Counted from the first letter of the stretch, positions 8,530 through 18,234 are shown. The stretch is 36,037 bases of DNA from JBAYJY01 sp041664945 (GCA_041664945.1 JBAYJY010000026.1:1-36037); one strand, 5' to 3'. Translations and numbers: made by a program. The notes: generated by a model not told the origin, from the letters alone.

Positions 8530-9114
8530 TCAGGCGAGTTCCGAAAAATTATTCCCGGTGGTTTCGGATGTCAGTTCCGGATTTTGGGCGGCCTCATCGT
8601 CGATGGGGGCTTCTTCAGACGCGGGTTCTTCGGCGTCAATCTCGACCGGTTTGAGAATGCGCAGCGAGTCCGGTTCCGCGCGCAGGGTGAATGTGATCCC
8701 GTTCAGGTGGTCGATCTCGTGCTGGAATATGCGGGCGAGAAATCCTTCCGCTGTGAATTTCAGCTTGTTCATGTCGATATCCTGCGCGCAGACGGTGACT
8801 TCCACCGAGCGCGGCACATTGCCGTAAAGCATCGGAAAGCTGAGGCAGCCTTCGTCGGAAAACTCTTCTTCGTCGGAAAATTTCGAAATGCGCGGGTTGA
8901 GGTAGACGCGCACGTCGTCCATCGCGTGCATGACGGCGATCATGCGGCAGGTCTGCGCCACCTGATTCGCGGCGAGTCCGACCCCGTTCGATCCGAGCAT
9001 GGTCTCGACCATATCCGAAGCGAGCGTCCGGATTTCGTCCGACACTTTCTTTATGCGCTTGGCCGATTTCTTCAGCGCCGGATGGCCGTCTTTGACTACT
9101 TCCAACATCGCCAT
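8530..9114 (-). CDS. def: Peptide deformylase
   Basis: A 194-residue enzyme that removes the formyl group from N-terminal methionine of new proteins. All three family motifs are present: GVGLAANQ (44-51), EGCLS (88-92, metal ligand C90) and QHEIDH (131-136, ligands H132 and H136, catalytic E133). The chosen ATG at 9114 has GAGGAG 10 bp upstream; a longer reading from a TTG at 9135 would run through that site and is rejected. The C-terminal 35 residues after the catalytic domain form an acidic, serine/glutamate-rich tail that is longer than in most deformylases. The gene is last in a - strand group of three and faces the RND gene. Confidence 0.95.
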   Translation of the reverse strand: MAMLEVVKDGHPALKKSAKRIKKVSDEIRTLASDMVETMLGSNGVGLAANQVAQTCRMIAVMHAMDDVRVYLNPRISKFSDEEEFSDEGCLSFPMLYGNVPRSVEVTVCAQDIDMNKLKFTAEGFLARIFQHEIDHLNGITFTLRAEPDSLRILKPVEIDAEEPASEEAPIDDEAAQNPELTSETTGNNFSELA

Positions 9115-9246
9115 TATCAAAACGCTCCTCTGCAATTTTCATAATTATTATATACAAAACCGTTTTTTTTGCGACTCAACGGCCAAAAACGGGCGCGACT
9201 ATCCCAACGCGGTTGTTTTGATTTCAGGCGGCGAGCGAAAACCGAC

Positions 9247-10503
9247 TTACAGCCCCGCGTCGATTTCCCATGTGTTGGTTTTCGTTACGTCGGTGATTTT
9301 GTCCGACACCAGAATGTTTTTCAGGATTTTTACATCCGGAATGCGCACGAACAGAACGTCGGCGGAAAAACGCACGTCGAGCGCGCCCGCGAAAGTGCCG
9401 TCATTCGAGAGATAACCGGCGCAGTCGGCGGAAACCCTGCCGGACGCCGGATCGTATTTCACAGCGCCGAGGTTAAGGTTGATCTCGCGGATAAAGCGCG
9501 CTTTAGTCGTGTGGATATCGTATTCGAACCCCTGAATCGCCGGAAAAACCTGAGCGGCGCCGCCTGTGCCGAACGATGAGCTGGCGAGCCTTACTCTCTC
9601 AGGCGCTGTTTCGCGGTTTAGCATCATGTAATGCGCGTCGGCCCGCGCGAACGAACCTGCGTCGCCGCCGATCAGCGTGTAGAAAACTTCGGACTCGACA
9701 TTGTAGATGTACCCGGGCGAAGGTCTGAAAGCCACCGCGCCGCCTTTCAGTTCGATAAGAATGTCGAATTCGAGAATGTCGCCGTTCCTGCTCACCGGGA
9801 TAAGCTTGACGGTCACGCCTTTTATGTTCAGCCCGTCCGGAATTTCCTTTTTTGTGTCGAACCTGAACCCGCGCAGGACGGGCATAACGGTCGGGTAACC
9901 GGCCATGTTCAGATCGGCGAGGTTTAGTTTCATGGCGATTTTCGACCGGCCGTCCTTGAGCTTGAGCGCAGCTGAGCCGTGTGAGAAGCGCGCTTGTTTT
10001 GATGAGACGGGCAGGGCGTCAATCTTGTATGAGGCCCCGTCAATGCGCGACCAGTCGCCGCCTTCAAACGCCGTTGAAACAACGCCGGACACTTTACTTT
10101 TTCCGGAAACAATCCCGTTGATGGACGCCTCGAACAGGCTCATCCTGTGCGGATTTTCGCGGTAGACGAAATTGAATCCGTTCAGCAACAGGGTTGAAGG
10201 CTCTGCGGCCGCGGATTGCTGAATGATTTTCCGTTTGATCTGCGCGACCGGCTTTTTTTTCTGCGTTATCTTTATATAGGCGTGCTTCATGTCGGTGGTG
10301 AACAGTTTTGCCACGTGGAGTTCGCCGACATAATCTTTCAACGCTTCGTTGACGCGCCCGATCACGCCGGGCATGCGCTGGTCGTAATAAAGCGGTTTTT
10401 TGCCAGCGGAATCGGCGATTGTAAGCGCGATGAGAATGATCGCAATATTTACGAGATTGACTATGAGAAAACACTTTAAGAATCGTTTTAGCTTCTTTTT
10501 CAT
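9247..10503 (-). CDS. Membrane-anchored exported protein of unknown function
   Basis: A 418-residue protein I do not recognise. A lysine-rich start and a single hydrophobic helix (residues about 9-30) form a signal anchor. The remainder is a long beta-rich extracytoplasmic region with alternating hydrophobic residues and many glycines, and no obvious catalytic motif. The pattern is reminiscent of AsmA-like or lipid-transfer envelope proteins, but this is only a resemblance. The ATG at 10503 has GGAGG 7 bp upstream. It follows the ATC-hydrolase-like gene by 13 bp, so the two are probably co-transcribed, possibly with def 132 bp downstream. Confidence 0.75.
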   Translation of the reverse strand: MKKKLKRFLKCFLIVNLVNIAIILIALTIADSAGKKPLYYDQRMPGVIGRVNEALKDYVGELHVAKLFTTDMKHAYIKITQKKKPVAQIKRKIIQQSAAAEPSTLLLNGFNFVYRENPHRMSLFEASINGIVSGKSKVSGVVSTAFEGGDWSRIDGASYKIDALPVSSKQARFSHGSAALKLKDGRSKIAMKLNLADLNMAGYPTVMPVLRGFRFDTKKEIPDGLNIKGVTVKLIPVSRNGDILEFDILIELKGGAVAFRPSPGYIYNVESEVFYTLIGGDAGSFARADAHYMMLNRETAPERVRLASSSFGTGGAAQVFPAIQGFEYDIHTTKARFIREINLNLGAVKYDPASGRVSADCAGYLSNDGTFAGALDVRFSADVLFVRIPDVKILKNILVSDKITDVTKTNTWEIDAGL

Positions 10504-10516
10504 TGCGCCGCCTCCG

Positions 10517-11179
10517 TTATTTCCACCTGAATCTGAAATCGCAGATTTTGCCGCCGGTCGAAAGCTTTTCCGGCCGTTCGAGAATTATGCCGTCCTGATG
10601 AGCCGCAAAAAACTCGCCGTCTCCCTCGCAGAAAACAGGCGCCATGTCCGCCTCGCCTATCGCGGCGAGGAGTTCGACAAACCGGCATCTCGTGATTCGA
10701 AGATCGAGCGATTCGTCGCCGTTGAGCGAGAGTTCGGCTTCCGAATTGAAGAATTTATCTTTTATGCCGGTCAGAAAAGAATCGCGTTTTTCCGGTGGCA
10801 TTGAAATCAACTCGTGTTTATTCAGCGCGGGTATGCTTCTCTTCAGAAATTCGACAGAGGCGTATTTAACGACTTCGCCGACGAGCGCCCGCGCTTTCTC
10901 GGCCGAAACGGCGCATCGAAGGCGGCGCTCTAAAATCACCGCTCCGCCGATCTGCCGCCGAGACAGAGCGTCGTTCCGATCCGGGGCGGGCCCCAGCTTC
11001 CGCCACGGTTCGCCCTTTGCCTGATCGGCCGCCACTCCGCCAAATACCTTCAGCGCCGCCGTCAGCCCGATTTCACGGACAAGCAACCTGACCGCGTAAA
11101 GCGCGCCCAACTGTTCCGCTACGATCATCGTCAGAGGAATCATGTCGCTCCACTTTGCTCTTTCATCGCCATGAGTCAT
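10517..11179 (-). CDS. L-2-amino-thiazoline-4-carboxylate hydrolase-family protein
   Basis: A 220-residue protein whose C-terminal half matches the ATC-hydrolase family pattern: ITRCRFVELLAAIGEADMAP, then a cysteine-containing CEGDGEFF segment and the closing GGKICDFRF. The founding member opens the thiazoline ring on the route to L-cysteine, but many family members have no tested activity and occur in varied contexts. The ATG at 11179 has AAGG a few bases upstream. No cysteine or sulfur genes are nearby, so the actual substrate is unknown. It heads the - strand group that includes the anchored protein at 9247-10503. Confidence 0.7.
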   Translation of the reverse strand: MTHGDERAKWSDMIPLTMIVAEQLGALYAVRLLVREIGLTAALKVFGGVAADQAKGEPWRKLGPAPDRNDALSRRQIGGAVILERRLRCAVSAEKARALVGEVVKYASVEFLKRSIPALNKHELISMPPEKRDSFLTGIKDKFFNSEAELSLNGDESLDLRITRCRFVELLAAIGEADMAPVFCEGDGEFFAAHQDGIILERPEKLSTGGKICDFRFRWK

Positions 11180-11338
11180 TTTACCTTAATTAACAGAAAG
11201 AAAATAATACTTTTTTCAAAATAACAGGAAACGGCTGCCTGAAAAAATAAATAATTCCGGGCGGCGCCGTTTTGCGGAACACGAAGATGCGCGCCGCCGG
11301 ATAGTTTAAGAAAGTTCGCCGCTGCCCGTGCGCGGCAT

Positions 11339-11367
11339 TTGTGGTTTTCCCTGTTTTGTGGTATTTT
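11339..11367 (+). promoter_or_regulatory. Candidate promoter for glgP
   Basis: TGTGG directly followed by TATTTT (11357-11367) resembles the TGTGG-TAAGAT block of the repeated promoters at 18361 and 22387-29741. A weak -35 TTGTGG lies at 11339-11344 with a 17-bp spacer. It is 57 bp before the glgP start. The match is partial. Confidence 0.3.
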
Positions 11368-11423
11368 AAAACTCTATCGTTTTACACTGCCAAAATTAGG
11401 GCAAGGATTAAGGAGACTGACAA

Positions 11424-13997
11424 ATGAAACCAACTCAAATATTTAACGTTTCGCCGTCGCTGCCGGAACGACTGCAGCCGCTGATGGATCTCGCGTACAA
11501 CGTGCGCTGGGCGTGGGACCACGACACGGTCGATCTGTTCCGGCGCCTGGACCGCGATCTGTGGGAGAGCAGCCTGAGCAACCCGGTGCGTTTTCTCGGG
11601 CAGATCAAGCAGGACCGCCTGAGCGCGGCGGTGGAGGACGAATCGATCATCGCTCACCTGGACCGCGTTTACGAGAGCCTCGTCGACTATCTCGGCGAGC
11701 CGAAGACGTGGTACAACACGGAACAGAAGCCCCGCTATCCGATAGAGGCGGCTTACTTCTCGATGGAGTTCGGGCTGACCGAAGCCCTGCCGATCTATTC
11801 GGGCGGCCTCGGCATCCTTGCGGGCGACCACCTGAAAGCGGCGAGCGATCTCGGACTGCCTCTGACCGGCGTGGGGATGCTCTATCAGGAAGGCTATTTC
11901 AACCAGTATCTGAACTCGGACGGCTGGCAGCAGGAAAAATATCCGGACAACGATTTCTTCACCATGCCGGTCAAGCCGCTGCCGGGGCCGGACGGCAAGC
12001 CGTTGCGGATCAGCGTCGATATGCCTGACGGGCCGCTCGTCGCGCAGCTTTGGAGCGTGCAGGTGGGCCGCGTCACTCTGATTCTTCTGGACACGAATCT
12101 GCCGGACGTCAACCGCTCGCAGGACTGCGAGATATCGCGCGCCCTCTACAGCGGTGATTCGGAGATGCGCATAAAACAGGAGATATTGCTGGGCATCGGC
12201 GGCATCCGCGCGCTTGTGGCGGCCGGGATCGAGCCGAATGTGTTCCACATGAATGAGGGCCACGCGGCGTTCCTGTCGCTCGAACGCATCAAGCGCTACA
12301 TGGACGCGAAAAAACTCGATTTCTGGGAGGCCCGCTCGGTTGTCCGCGCGAGCAACGTGTTCACAACTCACACGCCGGTGCCGGCCGGAAACGACGTGTT
12401 CAAAAAAGATATGGTGCTCAGTTATCTCGGCAACTACGTCAAGAGGCTCGGGATCACCGAGGACGCTTTCATAGGTCTCGGCCGTCAGGACCAGAACGAC
12501 GCAAGCGAGGATTTCTGCATGACGGTGCTCGCGATCAAGAACGCGTCGTTCATTAACGGAGTCAGCGCGCTGCACGGCGAGGTTTCGCGCGGCATGTGGC
12601 GGAAGGTATGGCCCCTCGTGCCGCTGGGAGAGGTTCCGATCACGAGCGTCACGAACGGAATTCATACGCAGTCGTGGGTGTCGAAGGAAATGACGGATTT
12701 GCTGAACCGCTATCTCGGCCCGCGGTGGATGAAGGACCCCTCGGACAAGGCGTTGTGGGACCGCGTGGACCTGATACCGTCGGAAGAACTTTGGAGAACG
12801 CACGAGAGGCGGCGCGAGCGCCTTGTGGCATTCGCGCGGCGGCGGTTGTCGGACCAGTTGCGCTCGCGCGGCGAGCTGGCATCGAAAGTCCAGCACGCGG
12901 GCGAGGTTCTGAACCCGGAGGCGCTCACGATCGGATTCGCGCGGCGTTTCGCGACGTACAAGCGCGGCAACTTGCTGTTCCGCAATCTGGACCGCTTGAT
13001 CAAACTGTTGTCGGACCGCGACCGCCCGATCCAGATCATTTTCGCAGGAAAGGCGCACCCGCGCGACACGCAGGGCAAGGAAGTCATCCGCTCCATCATC
13101 CAGAAGATCAAAGACGAACGGTATCCGTCGATCCGCGACCATATCGTTTTCATAGAGAACTACGACATTTACATAGCGCGCTACATGGCGCAGGGCGTCG
13201 ACGTGTGGCTGAACACGCCACGGCGGCCTCTCGAAGCCAGCGGCACAAGCGGCATGAAGGTCTGCCCGAACGGCGCGATCAACATCAGCATCCTCGACGG
13301 CTGGTGGTGCGAGGGCTATCAACCCGACAACGGCTGGGCCATCGGCCACGGCGAGGTTTACGAAGACGAGAACTATCAGGACGAGATCGAGGCGAATTCG
13401 CTCTATGACATCATCGAGAAGGAAGTCATTCCGCTGTTCTACGACCGCGGAAACGACGGACTGCCCCGCAGATGGATCGAGAGAATGAAAAACTCGATGA
13501 AGTCCAACTGCCCGGTTTTCAATACGAGCCGCATGGTTCAGGAGTACACGATGCGCGCGTACGAGGCGAGCGCGAAACGGCACGACAAGCTCACGGACAA
13601 CGATTGCTACGAAACCCGCGAGTTCACAAAATGGAAAAACAACCTTCGCGCGAGCTGGAGTCAGGTTAAGTTCACGAAGATCGACTGCATCTGCTCCGAC
13701 GATTTCAAAGTCGGCGACGAGATAGCGGTCACGGCGCACGTCAATCTCGCCGGACTGACTCAGGCGGATGTGCTGGTGCAGAGCGTGCACGGGCCTCTCA
13801 ACTCGGACGGCGTCATCGAGTCGCCCGTCCTGACGGCCTTATCGCCGGACGGCAAAACAAAATCCGGCGATTATATCTTCAAGGGCAGCATCTCCTGCGT
13901 CACGAGCGGCAGGTACGGACACACCGTCCGCATAATGCCGATCAACCAGAACCTGCAGGACCCGTTCAAAATGGGGCTCATCATCTGGGGTGCCTGA
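11424..13997 (+). CDS. glgP: Alpha-glucan phosphorylase
   Basis: An 857-residue enzyme of the GT35 family, short bacterial/archaeal type, with an N-terminal DUF3417-like region (FNVSPSLPERLQPLMDLAYN). It releases glucose-1-phosphate from alpha-1,4-glucans in the cytoplasm. Seen motifs are the glucan-site region YFSMEFGLTEALPIYSGGLG (residues about 111-130), NEGHAAF, and the cofactor segment SGTSGMKVCPNGAIN. K612 is the lysine expected to bind pyridoxal phosphate. The ATG at 11424 is preceded by AAGGAG 11 bp upstream. The codons are GC-rich at the third position, which produces a long false frame on the opposite strand. The gene ends in a clear terminator and appears to be transcribed alone. 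Confidence 0.95.
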   Translation: MKPTQIFNVSPSLPERLQPLMDLAYNVRWAWDHDTVDLFRRLDRDLWESSLSNPVRFLGQIKQDRLSAAVEDESIIAHLDRVYESLVDYLGEPKTWYNTEQKPRYPIEAAYFSMEFGLTEALPIYSGGLGILAGDHLKAASDLGLPLTGVGMLYQEGYFNQYLNSDGWQQEKYPDNDFFTMPVKPLPGPDGKPLRISVDMPDGPLVAQLWSVQVGRVTLILLDTNLPDVNRSQDCEISRALYSGDSEMRIKQEILLGIGGIRALVAAGIEPNVFHMNEGHAAFLSLERIKRYMDAKKLDFWEARSVVRASNVFTTHTPVPAGNDVFKKDMVLSYLGNYVKRLGITEDAFIGLGRQDQNDASEDFCMTVLAIKNASFINGVSALHGEVSRGMWRKVWPLVPLGEVPITSVTNGIHTQSWVSKEMTDLLNRYLGPRWMKDPSDKALWDRVDLIPSEELWRTHERRRERLVAFARRRLSDQLRSRGELASKVQHAGEVLNPEALTIGFARRFATYKRGNLLFRNLDRLIKLLSDRDRPIQIIFAGKAHPRDTQGKEVIRSIIQKIKDERYPSIRDHIVFIENYDIYIARYMAQGVDVWLNTPRRPLEASGTSGMKVCPNGAINISILDGWWCEGYQPDNGWAIGHGEVYEDENYQDEIEANSLYDIIEKEVIPLFYDRGNDGLPRRWIERMKNSMKSNCPVFNTSRMVQEYTMRAYEASAKRHDKLTDNDCYETREFTKWKNNLRASWSQVKFTKIDCICSDDFKVGDEIAVTAHVNLAGLTQADVLVQSVHGPLNSDGVIESPVLTALSPDGKTKSGDYIFKGSISCVTSGRYGHTVRIMPINQNLQDPFKMGLIIWGA

Positions 13998-14029
13998 CCG
14001 CAGTCAGTATTAGTCGCTGAACGAAACTC

Positions 14030-14056
14030 GGGGCGCGGCTTGCCGCGCCCCTTTAA
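14030..14056 (+). terminator. Rho-independent terminator of glgP
   Basis: GGGGCGCGGC at 14030-14039 and GCCGCGCCCC at 14042-14051 form a perfect 10-bp stem with a two-base gap, followed by TTTAAT. It lies 33 bp after the glgP stop codon. Confidence 0.85.
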
Positions 14057-14099
14057 TATGTTTGCTATATTCCGGCTGGGCGCCGGGCATTAGGAGAAA

Positions 14100-14120
14100 G
14101 GGCGGATTTGAAATCCGTCC
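14100..14120. repeat. Palindromic element upstream of the beta-propeller gene
   Basis: Ten-base arms (GGGCGGATTT and AAATCCGTCC) surround one G; nine pairs are Watson-Crick and one is G-T. Its arms resemble those of the second palindrome at 8483-8505. It lies 14 bp before the GTG start of the next gene. Confidence 0.7.
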
Positions 14121-14133
14121 CTGCGTCGGTCGA

Positions 14134-15366
14134 GTGAAGAAAATAGCAAAAACGATATTCAGCGTAATATTATGGGGCGTTTGTATTCTTCTGGCCCCGT
14201 TTTCCTTAATGGCGTTTTTTTTCACTCCTGTTAGCGCATTTAGCGGAATCGCGGTTTTTGTTGCGTTGTTTTTTTTCATTCCTCTGATAACCATGAAGAA
14301 AATCAAGCCGTCTTTTCGATTCTCGGTTTTTGCCGCCGAGATCATTTTGATTGTAATGGTTCTTTCTTATTACACATCAGACCGGCGGCCTGAAGAATGC
14401 AATTTTGATCTGCATGAAAATGTCGTTTCAATTCTTACATATAAACAATGCGAACGGCAGTATAAAGACACGCCGCAGGAGAAATTGTGCCTGAGCGTCG
14501 TTGATAATCCATACGACCTTGCATTGTATCGCGGGCAACTTCTCGTCGTAAGCGGCCGCGACTATTCGACGCTCGGCAGGCTGCAGCCGGACAAACCCGG
14601 CATATTCACGGCGGCGCCGCTCGGGTTCGGCAACTTGCAGGAGATCGTTATAGATGAGAAAAACAGTCGCGCTGTCTTTTCGATGTGGAAAGATCGAAAG
14701 ATATTGATATATGACCTCGAAAAATCGGCGCCTGTGATGTATTTTCCGACCCGGGTCAGCAAACTCATAGGCGCTGAAAAATACTATGACAAAGTTTTTG
14801 TTGTGTCCGAACTGCCATGGCTTTATGCGGTTGACCTTAGCGGCAATACCGTTAAGGAACATGACTTAGGATACAGGTTCCACACTCTCAACGGAATGAA
14901 AATCGACGTCAAGCGAAAAGCGATATACCTGACGGATTGGGTCTGGGGCAAAGTTTATAAAATCAACATTCCAACTATGAAGACAGTCAGGGTCGCATCG
15001 CCGGGCATGGTTTCGACCGGAATCGCGCTCGACACAAAAAAATGCGAAGTTTATGTCGCGCGGATGCTGGCGGCAAAAATTGACGTTTTCAACTGCGACA
15101 CACTGGCGTTAAAGCGGTCCATACCCGCAGGTTTCGGAGTGAACGAGGTAGCTCTTTCGGGTGATGGGAAAAAAATATATGCCATGAGATATTTTGCGGG
15201 TAAATTTCGAATCATCGACAGAGCCACCGGAAATAAACTGGAGGAGTATCATATCGGCGGCCAGACGAGGGCTCTGTTATATTCAGAGAGCGATAATAGG
15301 ATTTTCACAGGCACAAAATGCGGAATTTATGAAATAAAACTGAAACCGTTCAATAAGAAACGTTAG
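14134..15366 (+). CDS. Membrane-anchored beta-propeller-like protein
   Basis: A 410-residue protein from a GTG start. Three hydrophobic helices occupy roughly residues 5-25, 31-48 and 60-78. A C-terminal domain of about 310 residues follows with repeated blade-like units such as IYLTDWVWGKVYKINI, CEVYVARMLAAKIDVFNC and IYAMRYFAGKFRIIDR, as in YncE/NHL-type propellers. Function is unknown; such domains often bind ligands or peptides outside the cytoplasm. An ATG at 14062 would add 24 residues, but these translate the palindromic element at 14100 and contain KGGFEIRP, a known kind of artefact, so I reject it. No strong ribosome-binding site is visible before the GTG. Confidence 0.7.
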   Translation: MKKIAKTIFSVILWGVCILLAPFSLMAFFFTPVSAFSGIAVFVALFFFIPLITMKKIKPSFRFSVFAAEIILIVMVLSYYTSDRRPEECNFDLHENVVSILTYKQCERQYKDTPQEKLCLSVVDNPYDLALYRGQLLVVSGRDYSTLGRLQPDKPGIFTAAPLGFGNLQEIVIDEKNSRAVFSMWKDRKILIYDLEKSAPVMYFPTRVSKLIGAEKYYDKVFVVSELPWLYAVDLSGNTVKEHDLGYRFHTLNGMKIDVKRKAIYLTDWVWGKVYKINIPTMKTVRVASPGMVSTGIALDTKKCEVYVARMLAAKIDVFNCDTLALKRSIPAGFGVNEVALSGDGKKIYAMRYFAGKFRIIDRATGNKLEEYHIGGQTRALLYSESDNRIFTGTKCGIYEIKLKPFNKKR

Positions 15367-15419
15367 TTGTTACAGGCTTCAACCATATTAATAAAGTGTT
15401 CTTGATTATTTGAAGATGG

Positions 15420-15433
15420 CGGGCTTCAGCCCG
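15420..15433. repeat. Short palindromic element
   Basis: CGGGCT and AGCCCG surround TC. This is a short hairpin in the 233-bp gap before the glycosidase gene. It is compatible with a small relative of the other dispersed palindromes or a weak terminator of the preceding gene. Confidence 0.45.
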
Positions 15434-15599
15434 AAAGAGCGTCTTTTGTGCGCGCGGGCTGCGGCTGGCTGACAAAAGGTTTTTTACTCACCAATCATTT
15501 CGTCTAAATTAGTCTAATTGTGAATTACTTCGAGCGGGAATAGCGGTTTCGTATTAAAATATCATCGGTTGTCGTAATCGTACGGAAAAGGACAAAAAG

Positions 15600-18176
15600 A
15601 TGCGCATACGGTTTGTTGTCTGCATAGCAGTATTATCAGGTCTGATTTTTTCAAGAAGCGCTTCAGCATTCGCCGCTGGCGAGGGAATCACTTTCGACAG
15701 CGAGGCGAAATATCTCGTAATCCACGACGCCTCGGGCAATATTAGCCTGCGCGTTAATGTGGACGACCGATGCATTATCGACAGCGTTAAGATCAACGGC
15801 ATCGAAACCGTTCGAGCAGAGTACGGAGTGCGCACAGGCGTCAAAGTCAGAAATAAATGGTATTCGACGCGAAACACAAAAGCGCCGGCGCAGGTCAGCG
15901 TGGCCGGAAACACCGCCGTTATTAGCGGAATACGCTTCGGGTCCGATAAGATGCGCGTCGAGGAAACATGGACGTTCACCGCCAATGAAAATTCGATTGA
16001 CTGGCGGATTGAACGCACATATCTCAACGGCGGCGTTTTAGACGACACATACTTCGCGGGCTGGGATTTTTCATCAATGGACACTTGGACCGGCGCGCTG
16101 CTGGACACGGGCGGAGTCGCATGGAGCCGTTTTCTGGAACGCCCGAGGATGACGCTTGGCAACCATGCCCGTGAGGTGACTTTCTGGAACCGCCAAAACG
16201 ACGCGGCCCTGCGCATTACGCCGACAGTAGCCGATAGGCAACAGACTGCGGCGGCTTTTACCCATCAGCCCGGCGGCGCCTTCACTTTCATCCAGAGCGT
16301 TAGCGATGCGCCATTCGAGACTAAATACGATCTGAGCCGTTTCCTTGCGGACAAGCAGGATGTATGGAAACCCTTCAGCGTCGCGCCGGGAACGGTAAGC
16401 ATCCAGTACAGGTTGCAGGCGTTGAAATACAGCGAAGCTTACGATCTCGGCGAGCTGAAAGGCATCGACGAAAGCGCCGTGCGCGAAGTGTTCAACACTA
16501 TTTTGCGCTATGGCGTGTTGGATAAATATCTAACGGGCGGCAACGGATGGCGCTCGGGCTATGTCTGTCTGCAGGAACAATGGTACTCCGGCATCGCCGC
16601 CGCGCTCGGCAACTCCGACTACACGCGCAATCTGTCGGACACATACGACTATTACAGGCAAAATGCGGTGAAAGACGACGGGCGCGTGCCGGCCAGATTC
16701 AAATACGATAAAAACGATTCCGATCCGGCCACTTACACTGACAAAGGTTTTTACGAACCCGTTTGGGGCATTGAAATGGATTCGCAACCGGACTACGTGA
16801 TCGTGGTGTCGGAACAGTTCCATAATACCGCCGACATCGATTGGCTTAAGGGACAGAAGAAGACCTGCGAAAAGGCGTTGGATTTCCTGCTTGCGCGCGA
16901 CAGCGACAACGACGGCCTGCTGGAAATGATGACAGATTATCACAGCGAGGGAAAAAGCAGCGACTGGATCGACGTGATGTGGGCGTCCCACGAAAACGCG
17001 TTCGTCAATGCGGAGATGTACTATGCGATGACTTTATGGTCGGAACTGGAAAAGGTTCTCGGCGATGAAGCCATGGCGAAAAAATATGCGGGCGCCGCGG
17101 CAAAGCTGAAAGCGAGGTTCAATCGTGATGTGGCGTCCGGCGGATTCTGGAACCCCGAAAAACAGTGGTATGTCTATTGGCGCGACAAAGACGATTCCAT
17201 TCACGGCGACAACCTCGTGATTCCGGTTAACTTCATGACGTTGGCCTATGGCGTCTGCGACGACGCGAAACGAAAAGAAGCGATTCTGTCGCAGATAGAG
17301 GAGGCAACCGCGAAAGAGAATCTGTTCACGTGGCCGCTGAATATCTATCCCTATGCGAGCGTCGACGAAGGCGCCGCCAAAATTAATTTCCCGTTTCCGC
17401 GATACGAGAACGGCGACCTCTTTCTGTCGTGGGACGAACTGGGCGTTAGAATCTACGCAGACTACGACCCGGCCATCGCAATGAAATATGTTCGCAGCGT
17501 GTTGAATCATTACGAGCGGGACGGACTTGCGCATCAGCGGTACACGCGAATCGAACAAAAGGGAGTCGGCGACGACATTCTGTCGGGCAACGGCAACGCC
17601 ATCGTCGGCCTGTACTCGTCGATCTACGGCATCAAGCCGCGTTACGACCGGCTCTATCTCAATCCGCATCTCACGCCTGAGGTAAACGGAACGAAGTTGA
17701 AGTACCGGCTGCGGGATCAGAATTACAACATATCGCTTTCAATGAACGATTACACCATAGAGGTCGAAGGCTACGCGGTGCATGACGTCGGCGCCTTCGG
17801 CGTTCAGGCGCAAAAGGAGCGGGTAAACTACTATCGGGATCTCAAGGGACGGGCCTCTTTGTCGCTTCGGCGCAAATCATCCGGCCGGCTGTCGTTGGAC
17901 GCATCCGGCTGGGCCGCCGCAAAACCGAAGTGGACTGCCGTCAGCGCCGAAAAGGATAACATTGAATACACAGTGTCGGGCTTATCTTCGAAAAAACAAT
18001 ACTGCGTATATAACAGCAGCGCCGCCGGACCCGCAAAATTGCATGAAAGCGGCGCCGGGGGCATATTGAAATTCTCTGCGGCGCAAGCGGCTGGAACGCC
18101 GGTACATTTTGCCGTGGCTCCGGCAGACACTAATAAGCGCCTTAAAGGCAATAAAGCGGTCTGCCCCAAAAAGTAG
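15600..18176 (+). CDS. Secreted six-hairpin glycosidase-like protein
   Basis: An 858-residue protein with a signal peptide (hydrophobic residues 5-20, cleavage probably after the SASAFA region). Residues about 28-270 are beta-rich. Residues about 290-690 look like an (alpha/alpha)6 barrel, with paired helices and segments such as EQWYSGIAAALG, DNDGLLEMM, VNAEMYYAM, LSWDELGVRIYADYDP and NGNAIVGLYSSIYGIKPRYD. The last 160 residues form a beta-rich tail. This arrangement fits glycoside hydrolases of the six-hairpin superfamily (GH78, GH94, GH63 and relatives), which act on oligosaccharides. I cannot assign a family or the catalytic acids. The nearby glgP is a separate transcription unit. Confidence 0.7.
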   Translation: MRIRFVVCIAVLSGLIFSRSASAFAAGEGITFDSEAKYLVIHDASGNISLRVNVDDRCIIDSVKINGIETVRAEYGVRTGVKVRNKWYSTRNTKAPAQVSVAGNTAVISGIRFGSDKMRVEETWTFTANENSIDWRIERTYLNGGVLDDTYFAGWDFSSMDTWTGALLDTGGVAWSRFLERPRMTLGNHAREVTFWNRQNDAALRITPTVADRQQTAAAFTHQPGGAFTFIQSVSDAPFETKYDLSRFLADKQDVWKPFSVAPGTVSIQYRLQALKYSEAYDLGELKGIDESAVREVFNTILRYGVLDKYLTGGNGWRSGYVCLQEQWYSGIAAALGNSDYTRNLSDTYDYYRQNAVKDDGRVPARFKYDKNDSDPATYTDKGFYEPVWGIEMDSQPDYVIVVSEQFHNTADIDWLKGQKKTCEKALDFLLARDSDNDGLLEMMTDYHSEGKSSDWIDVMWASHENAFVNAEMYYAMTLWSELEKVLGDEAMAKKYAGAAAKLKARFNRDVASGGFWNPEKQWYVYWRDKDDSIHGDNLVIPVNFMTLAYGVCDDAKRKEAILSQIEEATAKENLFTWPLNIYPYASVDEGAAKINFPFPRYENGDLFLSWDELGVRIYADYDPAIAMKYVRSVLNHYERDGLAHQRYTRIEQKGVGDDILSGNGNAIVGLYSSIYGIKPRYDRLYLNPHLTPEVNGTKLKYRLRDQNYNISLSMNDYTIEVEGYAVHDVGAFGVQAQKERVNYYRDLKGRASLSLRRKSSGRLSLDASGWAAAKPKWTAVSAEKDNIEYTVSGLSSKKQYCVYNSSAAGPAKLHESGAGGILKFSAAQAAGTPVHFAVAPADTNKRLKGNKAVCPKK

Positions 18177-18212
18177 AAAGTAGATGGTAGAGAGCATAAA
18201 GGGGAAAACGGC

Positions 18213-18234
18213 TGGGCATGACATGTCATGCCCA
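18213..18234. repeat. Perfect 22-bp palindrome
   Basis: The core GGGCATGACATGTCATGCCC is self-complementary and is flanked by one further T-A pair. It lies 37 bp after the glycosidase stop codon. It is similar in design to the elements at 8456 and 14100. Confidence 0.75.

Noticed and set aside
11382..13790. 802-codon open frame on the - strand opposite glgP
   Set aside because: Its protein is rich in arginine, histidine and valine with no domain, as expected for the antisense of a GC-rich gene; glgP on the + strand has all family motifs.
14062..14133. Longer N-terminus of the beta-propeller protein from ATG 14062
   Set aside because: The extra 24 residues translate the palindromic element at 14100 (KGGFEIRP); the GTG at 14134 gives a normal membrane helix start.
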